A DNA stretch of 64,000 nucleotides from Polyporus tsugae (lineage: Eukaryota > Basidiomycota > Agaricomycetes > Polyporales > Polyporaceae): contig JAHRBS010000008.1 in NCBI GenBank assembly GCA_024305745.1, positions 558,001 to 622,000 of the forward strand. The letters are read 5' to 3'. Each line of letters opens with the position of its first letter. Within the stretch, counting starts at the first letter, position 1. Positions 12,321 to 27,965 of this stretch are shown piece by piece. The position numbers and the translations under genes are program-made. The notes under the pieces were generated by a model. That model ran no database searches, was not told where the DNA came from, and was given only the letters and a program-made list of their open reading frames with translations.

Positions 12321-15300
12321 ATGGACAGCTTCGCGGAGCCCCGCAAGCCTCTTGACACCGCCGCCTCCCTCACCGATGTTCGAGCACAAGTGTCCGAACT
12401 CGAGTCCGACCTCCGCGAGAAGGACATCCCCCTTTCTGGCCGCATCATCCATGTTTCCCACTATCTTCCCGTTACTTGTGCCTTCGCCCGTCGTCTCCGT
12501 CCACAAGATATCCCCAGTCCCCCTGCGACCCCGCCTGCAAAGTCCTCAGATATTCCCCCATCCCCTTCTGCTGAGCAGCCGCCCTCAGCGGACCTGCCCG
12601 CATCCTCGAGCAGCGCTCGGGAGTCGCTTTCACCCCAATGGGCGCTGAACGTCCGTTACGGCCACTCGGCCATGGTGAGCGGCATCGACTCCCTCGCGAC
12701 AACCCACGAGCAGATCTTTGTCGGATGGACCGGCGACATCGAGGCCGCTTCTCAGGCTGTTCCCCCACTCGCTGCGCAGAACACGAGCGGACCGTTCGAT
12801 CCGTCCGCGAGCAAGATCCCGTCAAGCACTCTCAGCGAGTCAGATAAAACGGAGCTCGAGGGCCTCCTCCAGGACTACCGTTCCCGCGACGAGATCGAGG
12901 AGGGAATGCCGATCCACTATGTCCCTGTATTCCTAGATGATAAGGACGCGCATGGGCATTACGACGGGTACTGCAAGCAGAGTGAGTGCATACACTCATG
13001 TTATCTCCTTCCCCATGATCTTCCTTGTCTCTCTGCTCTTCGCGGACATTACTCTTCCGCTGTTGTCGCTCTTCCCCTCCGCGATGGGCGAGTGCGTGCG
13101 CTTGCCTTATCCGATATTTGTAGCTGGAAAACGCACTTGTTGTACCGTATCGGTTCCGCACTGGAACTCCATGGTTTGAGATCTGCATTCGCCGTAACCT
13201 CGGACCGGTTCCGGGTGCGTCCCGGCCTTATCCTCGCGATTCGTTGAATGAGAGGACGACGATCTCACTATCGTGCGCTTCCGCAGCGTCTCCCCGTCCT
13301 GAATTCATGTGACACGCCGTCTTCCCACCGCACGGGAACCTTTTCCCCTCTTATGGCCTGCCTTTGTATTGGCGCTGCTTCCACCTGCTACCCTCTTATT
13401 TGCCGCATTGCGTCATTTTCACTGATGACCTCGCTTATGACCATGGACTGACATCTGTATTGACACATAGCGCTCTGGCCATTGTTCCACTATCTTCTCT
13501 GGCAGGACGTTGCGACAGAGTACGCGTCCGCAGACAAGTACTGGGCGTCGTATGAGGCCGTAAATGCGGCCTTCGCGAAGCGCGTCGCAGAGGTGTATCG
13601 GCCCGGCGACTTGATTTGGATCCACGACTACCACCTGCTCCTCGTTCCGTCCCTCCTCCGCCAGGCCCTTCCCGAAGCCGCCGTCGGGCTCTTCGTGCAC
13701 ACACCCTTCCCGAGTTCCGAGGTGTTCAGATGCCTCCCGAGACGCAAGGAGATCCTGGACGGCATGCTCGGCGCGAACCTGATATGCTTCCAGACGTATT
13801 CGTACTCACGACACTTCACGTCGTCGTGCATCCGCGTGTGCGGGTACGAGGTCACGTCGGGCGGCGGCATCGACGTGCAGGGACACGTTGCTGCTATCGG
13901 GTACTGTCCCGTGGGCGTCGACGCGGATCGCGTGGCGAAGGATACGTGCGTACACTCTTCCCGTTCTGAGTCGCTATTGTGTGTCCTTATCTGCGTCTTT
14001 GCTTGCAGGCTCCGCCCGGGTATTCAGCCCAAGCTCGAGGCGATCCGTACACTGTACGAAGGCAAGAAGATCATCGTCGGCCGCGACAAGCTGGACGTGG
14101 TCAAGGGCGTCGTCCAGAAGCTCCGCGCGTTCGAGAAGCTGCTCCAGGACTACCCACAGTGGATCGGCAACGTTGTCCTCATCCAGGTCACTTCCCCTGC
14201 AATGTCGGACTCGCCGAAGCTTGAGCGGCAAGTATCGGAGCTCGTCGCGCACATTAACGGAGAGTACGGTTCGCTGGACTTCATCCCTGTGCACCATTAG
14301 TAAGTCGGGTTTTGTGAAGGCATCAGCTTGCATACGGCACGAACAATGGCTGACGTTTGGCACAGCCACCAGACAATCAAGAAGGATGAGTTCTATGCGC
14401 TGCTGTCGGTTGCGGATCTCGGCGTAATTACCCCACTCCGTGATGGCATGAACACCACCTCGATGGAGTTCGTCATCGCGCAAGAGCGCACGAAGAAGAG
14501 CCCGCTCGTCCTTTCTGAGTTCATGGGTACCTCGAGCAACATGACCGAGGCGCTCCAGATCAACCCTTGGAACCTTAGCGTAAGCATTCCGGAACCGTCC
14601 ACTTACTCGACATGCGGCTGACAACCGTTTGGATGACTCGCAGGAGGTTGCCGCCGCCATGCATCGTGGCTTGACGATGCCGGAAGACGAGAAGCTCCGC
14701 CGCCACCAACAACTGTACAAAACCGTGACGACGCACACCTCGCACACTTGGGCGACTATGCTTGCGAAGAAGCTTCTCGAGCGGCTCGGCAGCTCAAACA
14801 TGGCGCGCCGGACGCCGTTTATCCCCAAGGACGACCTCGAGCGGCACTACGCACAGGCGCGGAAGCGTCTGTTCCTGTTCGACTACGACGGCACACTCGC
14901 GCCCATCGTGAAGGTGCCGAGCGCGGCGGTGCCGTCGCAGGAGACGCTGCAGGCGCTCGAGGTGCTGACGGCGGACCCGCGCAACGTCGTGTACATCATC
15001 TCTGGGCGCGATGGGGAGTTCCTCGAGCAGCACCTGGGCCACATCAAGAACTTGGGTATGTCCGCCGAGCATGGCGGGTTCATACGCGAGCCCGGGCAGC
15101 AGGGGTGGAGCAACTTCACGGAGGCGCTGGACATGAGCTGGATGAGCGAGGTGCTGGAGATCTTCAAGTACTATACGGAGCGCACGACGGGCAGCCAGAT
15201 CGAGGTCAAGAAGAGCTCGATTACGTGGCATTACAGGTCGGCGGACCCGGAGTGGGGGTGAGTGCCGAATGTTGGCGGAGTTCTGTCTATGGTGCGCTGA

Positions 15301-15904
15301 TTGTTCTTGCGCTTGCTTCTACCCAGTCTCTTCCAGTGCCACCAGTGTCAAGACCTGCTCGAGAACAACCTCGCGCGCAAGCGTCCCATCGAGGGTGTGT
15401 ACTCTTCTTTTGTCTTCTTCCGTAGCTGAACACTAACGTCCGCACGCAGTCCTCGTCGGCAAGAAGAACCTCGAGGTCCGCCCGCTCGCGGTCAACAAGG
15501 GTGAGATCGTGAAGCGCATCCTCTACTTCCACCCCGACGCCGAGTTCGTCTTCTGCGCCGGCGATGATAAGACCGACGAGGACATGTTCCGCGCCCTCCT
15601 CCTCTTCCCGCAGACTGCGCCGACCGCGCAGGCACAGCAGCCGGAGCGCGTGAGGCTCGACCCGCCTCTCTCCGTCACGCTCCTCGCGAAGGAGCCGGAG
15701 CAGCACGCGCCCGTCGACCTCGCGATCGCGCGCGACGCGATCTTCACGACCGCCGTCGGCCACAGCTCGAAGCGCACGCTCGCGCTCTGGCACGTCACGA
15801 CGCCCGAGGAGGTCGTCGAGCACATGCTCCACCTCGTCCGCGACGCCCTGCCCGACCCCAGCGACGCGCAGGACGGGCAGCAGCAGCAGACGAGCAACTT
15901 GTAG
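12321..15904 (+). CDS. TPS2: Trehalose-6-phosphate phosphatase, GT20-HAD fusion (Tps2 type)
   Basis: Converts trehalose-6-phosphate to trehalose and phosphate, the last step of trehalose synthesis, normally inside the Tps1/Tps2 complex. Seven exons (12321-12981, 13471-13945, 14009-14299, 14366-14579, 14644-15257, 15327-15394, 15450-15904) give 925 aa. The N-terminal two thirds is a GT20 domain: RIIHVSHYLPV, WPLFHYLLWQDV, WIHDYHLLLVP and VGRDKLDVVKGVVQKL, the last closer to yeast Tps2 than to Tps1. The C-terminal third is a HAD phosphatase with DYDGTLAPI (about residue 627, nucleophile Asp) and GDDKTDEDMF (about 813). In yeast Tps2 the GT20 part is non-catalytic (established); I assume the same. 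Intron 1 (12982-13470) is 489 nt, against 55-70 for the others, and joins DGYCKQ to TLWPLFHY. Confidence 0.93.
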
Positions 15905-16588
15905 GATCATCATCCTCGGGGACGATGATGATGAGCAGCACCCAATGCTTTGTATCCACATCCACATCCACATCCACGTCACGCTTCCCGCTCCTCCTCC
16001 ACCTCTCGACGCTCTATACCTTTGGTACCTTGTGTCTACACACGGCCGAAACACGATGCCGCTTACGCCTGCATCGTCCGATATCGCATCATCCCGCTTC
16101 CCTCCGCTAGACTCCGGGGATTGTATAGTTATAAGTTATGATAGGAACGAAGTAGACCCCGGGTAGAAATTGGCGGTTACGATTTGTTACGATAGTCTTT
16201 TCTTTTTTCGAGTTCGCTTTCGCACACGTTGAGCACAACAATACCACCACCACCACCACGATCATGACGCCTCACGAGAGTTGTGTCGACGACGCAGAAA
16301 TAGAGTTCCGTAGTTATTTATTCGCTCTATGCATATTTTGGCATCCGCATGAACGACGTCTGGCAACGACTGCAAACATAGAGCTTCATGATCAATGGTA
16401 CGAATATTGTACGACGAGACGGCGACATCGAGCGCGTGGCAAGAATAGGAAAGCGGGGGAAGTAGGGAACGAGGGAGCAGGGGTGGATAATGGCCGTTTT
16501 GCACGATACAGATACATAGGGAAAAGATGAGACTCCCCACACAGACGAGCAAGGCACAAGAAGACAAGAGAGCACGGCCAAGAGGAAT
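15905..16588. other. Convergent 3'-3' intergenic region
   Basis: Lies between the stops of the trehalose gene (+) and the RNA-binding protein gene (-). A CATCATC/GATGATG inverted repeat sits directly after the first stop (15907-15932) and could fold as a 3' UTR hairpin. A short run of CCACAT repeats lies near 15955-15978. No gene is supported. Confidence 0.45.
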
Positions 16589-19302
16589 TTACATAGCAAC
16601 CTCGGCTTGCATGGGCACGGCCTGGCCGCCCTTCGCGGCCCCGGGAGAGAACGTGTGCCAGCGGTCGTTGAACCGCACGTCTGAGCAAGGGAATCGGCAT
16701 AATGAGACGCGCATAGATGACGCATATATGCTAATGCACTCACCGAGAGGTCGGCCGCCGTACATGTATTGCTGGAACTTCGCTGTACAGAGTAGGCGGA
16801 TGATGAGAAACCCCACAGTAGATACATGGAACAAACATCGGCACGTACCAATCGCAGTCTCCGCCTCCGGCACCTGCCCAAACTGGACGACACCACAGCC
16901 CTTCGAGCGGGTGCCGTCGTACAGGATCTCCGCCAGCTCGACTTGGCCGGTGGTCTCGAACAGCTCCACCAGGTCCTCGTTCGCAGTCGACCACGGCAAC
17001 TACACATCCCATCCAAGCCCGACTCATCAGCCCCACGCTCATCACACTACAGTACATGCCTGCGGGAAGCACTCACGTTGCGAACCATGATCTGCTGCGA
17101 CGGCTCCGCCTCGAACGCCCCGGCGCCCGCGGCACCGCCGGCACCGTACCCCGCCGCGCCCCCATATGCGCTGCCGTCGCCGTATGGGGCCATGCGTATG
17201 TTGCCCTGCTGGTCCGGACCCGAGTAGTCCGCGTACAGGTCCTGGCTCGAGAAGTCGCGCCCCCCGCCCCCGGCCCCTGGCACGCCTCCGGCGAACCCGC
17301 CACGATAGCCCCCGCGGAACCCACCGCGCAAGCCGCCGCCGCCACGGGGCCCGCCTCGCAGACCACGGTAGGAGCCGCGATGAGAGCCGGGCCCGCTCAG
17401 GCCGGCGTAGCGGTCCTCACGCACTTCGAGCGTGCGTCCGTACCACTCGAAGCCGTTGTACATGCCTAAGTGAGGGTGAGCGATCGTGGAACGAAGAGGA
17501 GAGAACGGGGAGAAACGTACTGATGGCCTGTACGGCATCCTTGGCTGTCTCGAATATGACTGTGCCTGATCCCTTGGGACGGCCGTCGGCACCGATGTTG
17601 ATGTCCGCGCGGATGATGTTGCCGGCGGAGCGGAAGAGGTCCTTGAGGTCTTGCCAGCCAGCTTGGTAAGGCAGCTGTAGAAGCAGACAGCGATGAGCAT
17701 CGGTCAGGCAATCCGAGATGAACACAGGTGTAGAACAGGGGAAGGGAGAGAAACTCACATTGCCAACATAGAGTTGGTTGCCGGGGTTTTGGTGGCCGAA
17801 GTAGTTGTGGGAAGGTGGGCGCGGCGGCGGGGCGGCGTGCAATCCCTGGCCAGCCATAGCCATCCCGATTTTGCCGGGGACAGGGGTGGCACCGAAACGG
17901 GATTCATTTTCACGATCCTGACAGGACTTGTCAGTAACGCACCATGCTTCGAACGACGGTTTATAGCTCACTTCACGGATGAAGACTGGGCGGCTCAAGA
18001 GAAGCTGCTCGGACAGTTCACGAATAGAACGTTGGGCGTCTTCCTGAGAGGCGAACTCGACAATTCTAAAGACAAGTCGTTGAGTATCCAGGTTGCTAAA
18101 CCAGAGCCAGAGCGTTACTCACCCGCATCCCTTGGAGATACCCGTCGGCGTAATTAAAACTTCGGCGAAGAGGACCTCACCAGCTAACCAAACCCAAAAA
18201 GAATCCCATCAATAAGCCATCCTTCAACTTGTCGCTCCGTCAATCAACCAAAACTGCAACTCCAAGCTCCGCGGGAGACGTCGGCGAAGGGGGCTGACAC
18301 GGCGGTTGTGCTGCGATGCGACGTTGGGGACCTCTCTCACTCCAATGACTACCGCCACAACCGCAACGACCTCTCCTCCATGACCATGACCATGAACCGT
18401 TGGATGCCGTCTCAGGCGCACTCCTGGCAGCGTGGCTTCTATCTCCGTCGAGCCTCGTGTGTCCAAGGACCTCTGCCTCATCCGCATCCTCAGCCTCGAC
18501 CTATACCTGACCCGAGTCTGCTGCCACGTCCGCAATTACCCCTATCTCCCATATCCGGCGCCAACACCATACCCGCAGCCAAATCCAAACCTCCACGAAC
18601 GAAGCGAAAAGAAGCTGAAGCTCTGGGATCTCCCAACCCACCTCCCCGCATGAATTCCATCAGGTCCCGGTACTTGACGTCGTAGGCAAGGTTGCCGACA
18701 TAGACGCGGTTCTCGCGCTTCGACACCTTGGCGAATTCGACCGCCTCTTCGTGGGGCGCGTTCATCGGGCCACCCAGAGAGCGCGAGAAGGGCTCCGCCG
18801 GACGCCTTTCGCGGCTGCGTGAGCGTGGGGACCGGCTGTGGCTGCGCGGAGAGCGTGAGCGCGAGCGGGAACGACGACGGCGGCGAGGGGAGCCTGACCG
18901 TCGGCGAGAACGAGAACGGTGGGGGGTGCGGCTCCGAGAGCGGCGTGTGCGGCGCTGAAATATACGTGCGTCAGCAACCGACAGGGTACTCTGGAAGGAG
19001 CATCATATGACAGGGCGAGAAAAAGGCCAAAAGGGGGCGACATATGGGGTACTCACATCGCCGTTGCGTCTATCGTCGGGCTCCCAGTGGTCGCTCCTGC
19101 GAGAGCGGCCAGGCTCGCGACGGTCACGGTCCTTGTCGCGCTCACGGTCGCGTTCGCGGTCCCGCTCCTTGTCGCGGTCGCGCCGCTCCCTGTCCCGCTC
19201 GCGGTCAGGCCTATCGCGATCTGCGTCACGGTCCCTCTCCCGCTCTCTCTCTCTGTCCTTCCTGTCGTCGACATCATCCTTCACCTTCATATCCACGTCC
19301 AT
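16589..19302 (-). CDS. Three-RRM RNA-binding protein with SR/RD and RGG regions (Gbp2/Hrb1-like)
   Basis: Likely nuclear mRNP or shuttling protein. Ten exons total 1698 nt (565 aa): 19302-19057, 18954-18642, 18183-18123, 18065-17972, 17917-17759, 17674-17521, 17465-17077, 16999-16849, 16782-16744, 16680-16589. The N-terminus is Asp/Arg/Glu-rich, then an SR-rich stretch. RRM1 opens with RVYVGNLAYDV, RRM2 with QLYVGNLPYQ and RRM3 with QIMVRNLPWS. A Gly/Arg-rich region (RGG/GGFRGG) lies between RRM2 and RRM3. This order matches yeast Gbp2/Hrb1, which bind poly(A) RNA and the export machinery (family knowledge). Intron 2 (18641-18184) is about 458 nt and interrupts RRM1 after FMRG, while the others are 51-110 nt. 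ATG 19302 opens MDVDMKVKDD. Confidence 0.88.
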
Positions 19303-19731
19303 GGTGCCCCAGCTGATGACGAGTGAGAGATGGAGGTGGAGAAAGAGAGCTAGCGTGAAGGGGCGGAGGCAGGTGGCGTAAGACGTAACTGCAAAGAATT
19401 TGCCCCAGCCAGCCAATGGGCGCTTGTGAACCGGCGGGGTTTCAATTTCCGCTAAACTGGGTAAGTAATACCGACCAATGCCACCACTGAATCCGACTCC
19501 CGGGCCTGAGGAGAAAGTTCGGGCATTTATTGAGAGCTATAGTAGAGCGAAGTGTGGTAATAATACAAGGGAATACTAATCAGCAGGTGTATACAGTATG
19601 TGCGTGTAACATGGATACAAATCTAGGGTCGGCAATCGAGAGTCCACAGTATCAGTTCGAACTTCGAGCGATAGCAAAAGTCCAGAGGCATGCAAAGAAC
19701 AGAAGGCGAACGAAGGCATTACATGGAGTCA
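19303..19731. other. Intergenic stretch
   Basis: Promoter side of the RRM protein and 3' flank of the membrane protein gene. No gene, tRNA or repeat is visible. Confidence 0.45.
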
Positions 19732-20872
19732 TCATACGATATTCGACGAGTGGTGTCCGTGATCTTCCTCTGAAACCATGGATAGTGCGGGAGAGAGCAT
19801 GATAACGGATGTGAACATGGCGGAGGACTGCGTAATGGATGTAGGAGCGGAGGACTTCGAGCTCTGCACGGAGCGCGTGGGTGTGGGGCGGTACACCCTG
19901 CTGAGTTGCCGGAAAGGGCTGCGGTGAGCTGCGACGGGGGGCGATTTTGGTGCATCTGGAAATCAAGGAGATCAACATACACTGTTAGTACGGTGCTCTC
20001 TCAGACAGCAAGCATGACATAGTACGCAAGAACAGAGACTCACTCTGGTAGATGATGTCGATGGGCTTTTCCGAGTCCAGCCTTCGGTGCCGCACTCTAC
20101 GCGCCAATCGCCGACGCACGAAGACCACCGCTACCACTGCTCCGACTAAGAGGAGGACAGCGCCGATAACGGCGCCGGCTATTACGCCAGGATGGAGCTG
20201 GCCGGAGGAACTAGATGACGGCAAGCCGCCAGAAGAGGAGGTCACTTGGACCTTCGGATCCCCAGTCGAGTCGTCGCTGCCGTCGAGCGTTGTATACATA
20301 ATGTAATCTAGGTTGAACGCGCCCTCGTTCAGCGTGATTGTAAGTTCATGCGAGCCGGGGTGTAGCGGGAGGACCGTCGAGAAGAACGGCCAGTCCGGCC
20401 GTAGTACCGCGTCGGAGGGATGCGGGACACCCTGTGTGACAGGGTCCTGGTCGTCCAGCTTGAACGACGCATTCACCGCGTCGCCATCGATGACCCCATA
20501 CACACCAACGAATGTTCCTAGATACCCACCACAATGTCAGCAACAACGCATGCAGAAAATTCGACAAGGAACCGCGACTGGAAGTATAGGTGGAGTGGTG
20601 AACGTACCGTTGAAAGCGAACTTGATTGTCGAACCAGAGGCCGCAGAGGTGTGGACGGTGATGGTACCGTTCATGGTGGTCGAACGCCAGGAGCCATCGT
20701 ACACAAGCCTCGAGCTCGCATCATCAACACGTAGCAGTGTTCTCCCACTCCTCCGGAGAGCGGACATATTCATGTATCCTGTCATCCCCACGTGAACGAC
20801 AGCGCACGTCAGAAAGTCAAAAGCCAGGGTGGCGCAGCAGTCATGACAGCATCGATGTGCCAAGCGAGCCAT
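19732..20872 (-). CDS. Single-pass membrane protein with extracellular beta-type domain
   Basis: Uncharacterised surface-type protein. Exons 20872-20608, 20517-20044 and 19955-19732 total 963 nt (320 aa). The ectodomain contains DDASSRLVYDGSW, TTMNGTITVHTSAASGSTI and an Ile-rich motif ending LNEGAFNLDYIMY, a layout common in basidiomycete proteins with one helix (family knowledge). The transmembrane segment HPGVIAGAVIGAVLLLVGAV runs into VVFVRRRLARR. The cytosolic tail is Ser/Pro-rich. Intron 2 has a textbook TACTAAC branch site and the second downstream AG is used, which keeps the tail open. The start is less sure: MARLAHRCCHDC is not a classical signal peptide, and an upstream exon may exist. 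Function unknown. Confidence 0.72.
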
Positions 20873-22528
20873 AGAACCCCCGAATAAACAACAAAGATAT
20901 CCGTGAGTATCTATTGGGTGTGGAATCAAAGCAGAGAAGACTTACAAATCGTTGGTGGGGGGGGGAAGGTCGGTGAAAGTGGAGCTGCGGGGCCGGCATA
21001 TAACGTGCTGGTAGGGGGTCGACGGGAGAGAGGAAGAGGTGTGTTCGAAAGGCGACCAAACACCGCGGAAACTGTTACATAACCTCTTCTCATCGCCTTC
21101 AAACACTCGCTTTGGTCAACTGGGCGGCGAACACCATCGCGACGCCTTGTTCCAAATGGGTAGTGACCTCAGGCCCGGAATAATCAGCAGGCCAGCGTTA
21201 GAATGGGAGCTACTCCCTTGTGATCTTTGAAATCGGCCCCAACCAGGTGATGCCCGGACGAGAACCTTCACAACCAGGCATTCGACGAGGAAACGCGGCT
21301 GAGAGACCACATGCCGAATGTGTAGATAGCGGGCAGTCCGGGTGCACTGCAACGGCTGGCGTGTTTCAGACCGCGGGACGCGACGGTTAACCGATCCGAC
21401 GCTCCTCTGCAGATGGCTTTCTGGATAGGGATCGCTGCGGTGACACCAGTAAGCTCGAATGCCGCAGAATGAATGGAGCCTTTGGGATACCGGGCTCGAC
21501 TCCGGAGAGCGTTGGTGGGAATAGAGATCCCGCCAGCGCACCGCCCGCGGTGACCAAGACTCAACGATCAGATTCAAAGACCCAAGCCCGAATGCATCCC
21601 GAATCTTTCGGGCTTCCGGGCGCAGCGTGCACCACCTAATTGGGTAAACCCCGCGTCAAGAATAGCAGCTTCCCATCGAGAAGCAGTGTCAAGATGGGAA
21701 GATGTCAGTGATATCGTTTCCTGATGTTTGTGGGTCCACTAACCTGTTCATCATGTTTCGAAGCCGTGTGGTTCCAGGGCGTCCAATCCTAAACCGCGCC
21801 AAAACATTCACGTCCGCATGGGTGTGCTAGAAGCTACCCATTGATGTCGCGCTACCTCGGGTGGCGAAGAGGGGGGCGGGGAAGAGAAAAGAAGAACTTA
21901 GGATCCTGAAACTGGCACCTCCAGTGCCAATGGCCACACGCAGCCTGAGAATTGCATCCTTCTCAGTTGTCCTGGGGACCAATGTAGCGGCCGGCCGAGA
22001 GCAAAGCGACAGGAAACCCGGGATTACGTGGAACGCACGCGTGTTGCATTGGTTTGTCCCTGGCGTGCACAGCCTTCAACGCGCGGGAGGAAGAGCGGGT
22101 GCGAGTATTGTACATCAGCGCTGCCACCGTAAGTAGAGCAGGAATTTGATTGTGAGACGATGAGGGCTGAGGAATTGATGTGCTAATGGGCGCACCTGCC
22201 TCCACGTATCAATTTTAAGCTCACGACCCCACAATTCATGTCTAGCAACAGGCTTTGCAAGTCGCGACGAGATCCGAGTGTGGTCGGTGTCGAGGCTGTT
22301 TTGCTTTACGACATCGCGTCGCTTCATTTGCCGTGCCGAGTATGTACACACCGACTCCGGAGGCGACGTCTCACCGTACAGCATCAAGAGGACATGTCCA
22401 CGATCAAGGGGGCTCGGATTGGTCTACCATGAAACGGCCAACACGGCTATTCGTCAACAACCTCGATTCCTGGTTGGGAAATAGGTAAGCCACATTGCGA
22501 CACGTCAGGATGATCGACGAGCGGAACC
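20873..22528. other. Intergenic stretch, no supported gene
   Basis: About 1.65 kb between the membrane protein gene and the transporter gene. Frames reach about 150 codons (21116-21577, minus) with no domain or splice pattern. No repeat or RNA gene was seen. Confidence 0.45.
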
Positions 22529-24469
22529 TCACATTCTAATATGAACTGAATGCCCAGACAAGGATGACTCCTCCGACTATTAGCAGTACAACCGGCAACA
22601 ACAGAAATAAACGTCACCCGGCCCGAAGACTCACGAGGGATGGACCTCGCGTGCGGCGAACAAGCACGGCGGCAGTGACGAACGCGGAGCAAAGCAGCAG
22701 TCCCGCGCACGCCGAAAGGACAAATCGTCGCGCCGAGGATACTCCAGTCAATAGCGATACCGTGACGAAGGCGTTCAACGGCACGCGGAACAACGAAGAC
22801 AGCTGCCGTCGCGGAGTGCAAACCGGCGTAATGGCATATTCGCGGGTTGCAGTTGGCAGGTCAATGCGAGGCGTAAGTATAGATAGAGCAGCAGTTCCTG
22901 TCAGCCACTACACTCCAAGCCGAAACGTCGGCGAATGGGACGCACCGTCGCTCGATGCTCATCCGAGACGAGTCTTCCGCGAAGCATGCCCTGGACGGGG
23001 TAGTACATCTCGGCGCAGGCCTCGAAGGCGCAGAATGCCCAGAAACGGACGTGCTCCCGCGCGTCCGCGACGCTCACGAGGAACGTGAGCGCGCTCGCTG
23101 CGCAGACCGCCGAGCTAAGCTTCGCGTGCAGGGCGATCGCCCGCTCGTGCGCAGCCACAGAATGCGAGGGCGGTTCGGGAGGGTCGGGGTGAAAAATGGG
23201 GGAAGACTGATGGCCGCTAGGATCATCAGCGGTGTGATGATGTGGGCCGTTCAAGGGTTCGGTCTCAGGCGGGGAGGGTGTGGGGTCGTGAGATGGATCC
23301 GCATCGAGATGGGACAACGACACGATAGAGGTATATAGGATGGAGCCCATCGTCATGGACATCATGAAGCAGGAGAAGATGTAGCCAAGCGGGAGGGGGG
23401 TGGTGCGAGGGCCGGTGCTGGGATTGGATTCTTGGAGGAATGGGACCCAAAGGAAGACAAATAGATACAACGACCCCTCGAAAACGGTCTGGGTCAAACC
23501 CAACACCAAAAGTCGCTTATCTGGCAGGCTTTGTGAGCATCAATTGAGTTTCTGTGCCTACCTGAGGTGACTCACCAGTGCGGACGATACACCAGGCCTC
23601 GGACAGGCGCTTCAGATCCAAAACCTTCATCCCCGGGGTGACGATGGCACCACGGTTCTCGGACCAGATGGACGCTATGGACAACAAGCCCAGGAGGAGA
23701 AACGAGGCACTGGCGACAAAGGTTGAGGAGAACAATGAGGTGCGTTCAACCAACTTGTTACTGATTATACCGGCGACGGCCGCGGTGATGCTGTTCACCA
23801 ATGTTGCTCGTCCGAGGATAGCAGAGAGGTCTCGCGAGGATAGGGACAAGTTATTCGCAGAGGCCACCAGCCAAGACTCGGGCGTAGAAAGGAGGATGGC
23901 AGTCGAGAAGCCTCTAAGCAGGCGTCCGATGAACAGGATAGGTAGGGAAGGGAGCTGTATGAGCATACAAGTAACCACGTAGGTCACGCAAAACACCATG
24001 CACATGCGTTTACGGCCACTGGCACACAAGAGGGGATCATGTCAGCCTGATACGTGCCCCAGATTCAGCAATGGAAAGAACTTGCTATTGGTCGGCCCAA
24101 ACACCAACAAATGGTGCAGCTACGCCTGCCGTTAGAAATCCGAGGACGAATAGAAGAGCGACCAGGCGTTCAGAGAGGCCGTGTTGCTCTCGATACACGG
24201 AGTAGATGTAGGGTCCCTGCAGCCAATCCGCACCTGCACTGCTCGGTCAGTGGACCGAACTTGCATGCAAATAGACGCAACTCACCCATGATAATGGCGT
24301 AAACCCATAGGTACTGCCCGGACAGCCTAGACACAACAGAAGGCGGTGCATTGCGCTCCGTCGAGCGCATTGCGGTCGAGTTCTTCCGCAAAAGGTGCTT
24401 CTCCAGGAGGAAGAAGACGACGCAAGCAACCACGACGGCGACCAACTGCACCTCGTAGAAGGAAGCCAT
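22529..24469 (-). CDS. MFS transporter, MFSD5/molybdate-anion-transporter type
   Basis: Major facilitator protein of the MFSD5 group, whose algal members move molybdate (established); the fungal substrate is not proven. Exons 24469-24286, 24233-24086, 24018-23576, 23520-22946, 22802-22635 and 22576-22529 total 1566 nt (521 aa). It opens MASFYEVQLVAVVVACVVFF; then ADWLQGPYIYSVYR, motif-A-like ADQYGRKRMC and LFIGRLLRGFSTAILLSTPE follow. A long Pro/His-rich loop splits the C-terminal half, which includes FEACAEMYYPVQGMLRGRLV and LFRVPLNAFVTV. Intron 2 (24085-24019) starts with GC: AATA|GCAAGT...GCCAG. Only this GC-AG join restores the Tyr-Gly-Arg-Lys motif. The last 58-nt intron is optional: without it translation stops at 22614 with a slightly different tail. 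Confidence 0.87.
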
Positions 24470-25096
24470 GTCGACAGTCTGTGAGGTCTCAAGACGTGTC
24501 CCAATGAGTTATCAGCTGCACGGAGGACATGTCCTTCCTGAGGCTTTGACGTAGCTACTCGCAAGAACGTCGCGGTCAAGAAGAAACGTCGAAAGACAGC
24601 GCTGGCGGGAAGTTGTCGGTCAAGCACGCGACGATATCGCGACATCGTTTCGGCCAAAATCCAACCGACGGGCACTGGGATTCTGGGAAGTCCAGCTAGA
24701 AGTCTCGTCCTTGCTCACGTTTAGAAACAACCCTGGTTTGAACCATACGAGGAGCCTGTAGCTACTAGCTACCAAGATGGATGTCGGAACGAGTTCGGGA
24801 CATTATTGGTGATAGCCGCTGCGCATGGTCGGAAATGGGTGGGTCACCTCAATAGTCCTCATCTCCACTTATATTGCGGGTACAAATGCGATGGCGTGTG
24901 CGTAGGCATGAGTGAAATGGCCGCGAAATGATCGCTCGGTAGACAAAGCAGAGGGCAGCGGCCAAAGTAAGTGTGTAAACGTGGAGACCTCAGATTAGGT
25001 TAAAACTCCGCTTCAATAACGGCAAGGATGAGCTCGACACGTCTGTCATCAGCACCCCGACACGTTCTACGAAACCCACCACGATCTGCACGAAAC
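24470..25096. other. Divergent promoter region (transporter / SEC23)
   Basis: 627 bases separate two start codons on opposite strands, so both promoters must lie here. A minus-strand 142-codon frame (24247-24675) is a shadow of the transporter's first exon. No clear TATA box pairs with either start. Confidence 0.5.

Positions 25097-27965
<2,869 letters not shown>

Noticed and set aside
13974..14828. 284-codon minus-strand open frame
   Set aside because: Antisense shadow of the trehalose gene; it crosses real introns without regard to splice sites.
15287..16054. 255-codon minus-strand open frame
   Set aside because: Antisense to the HAD phosphatase exons; composition is only Arg/Glu/Leu-rich.
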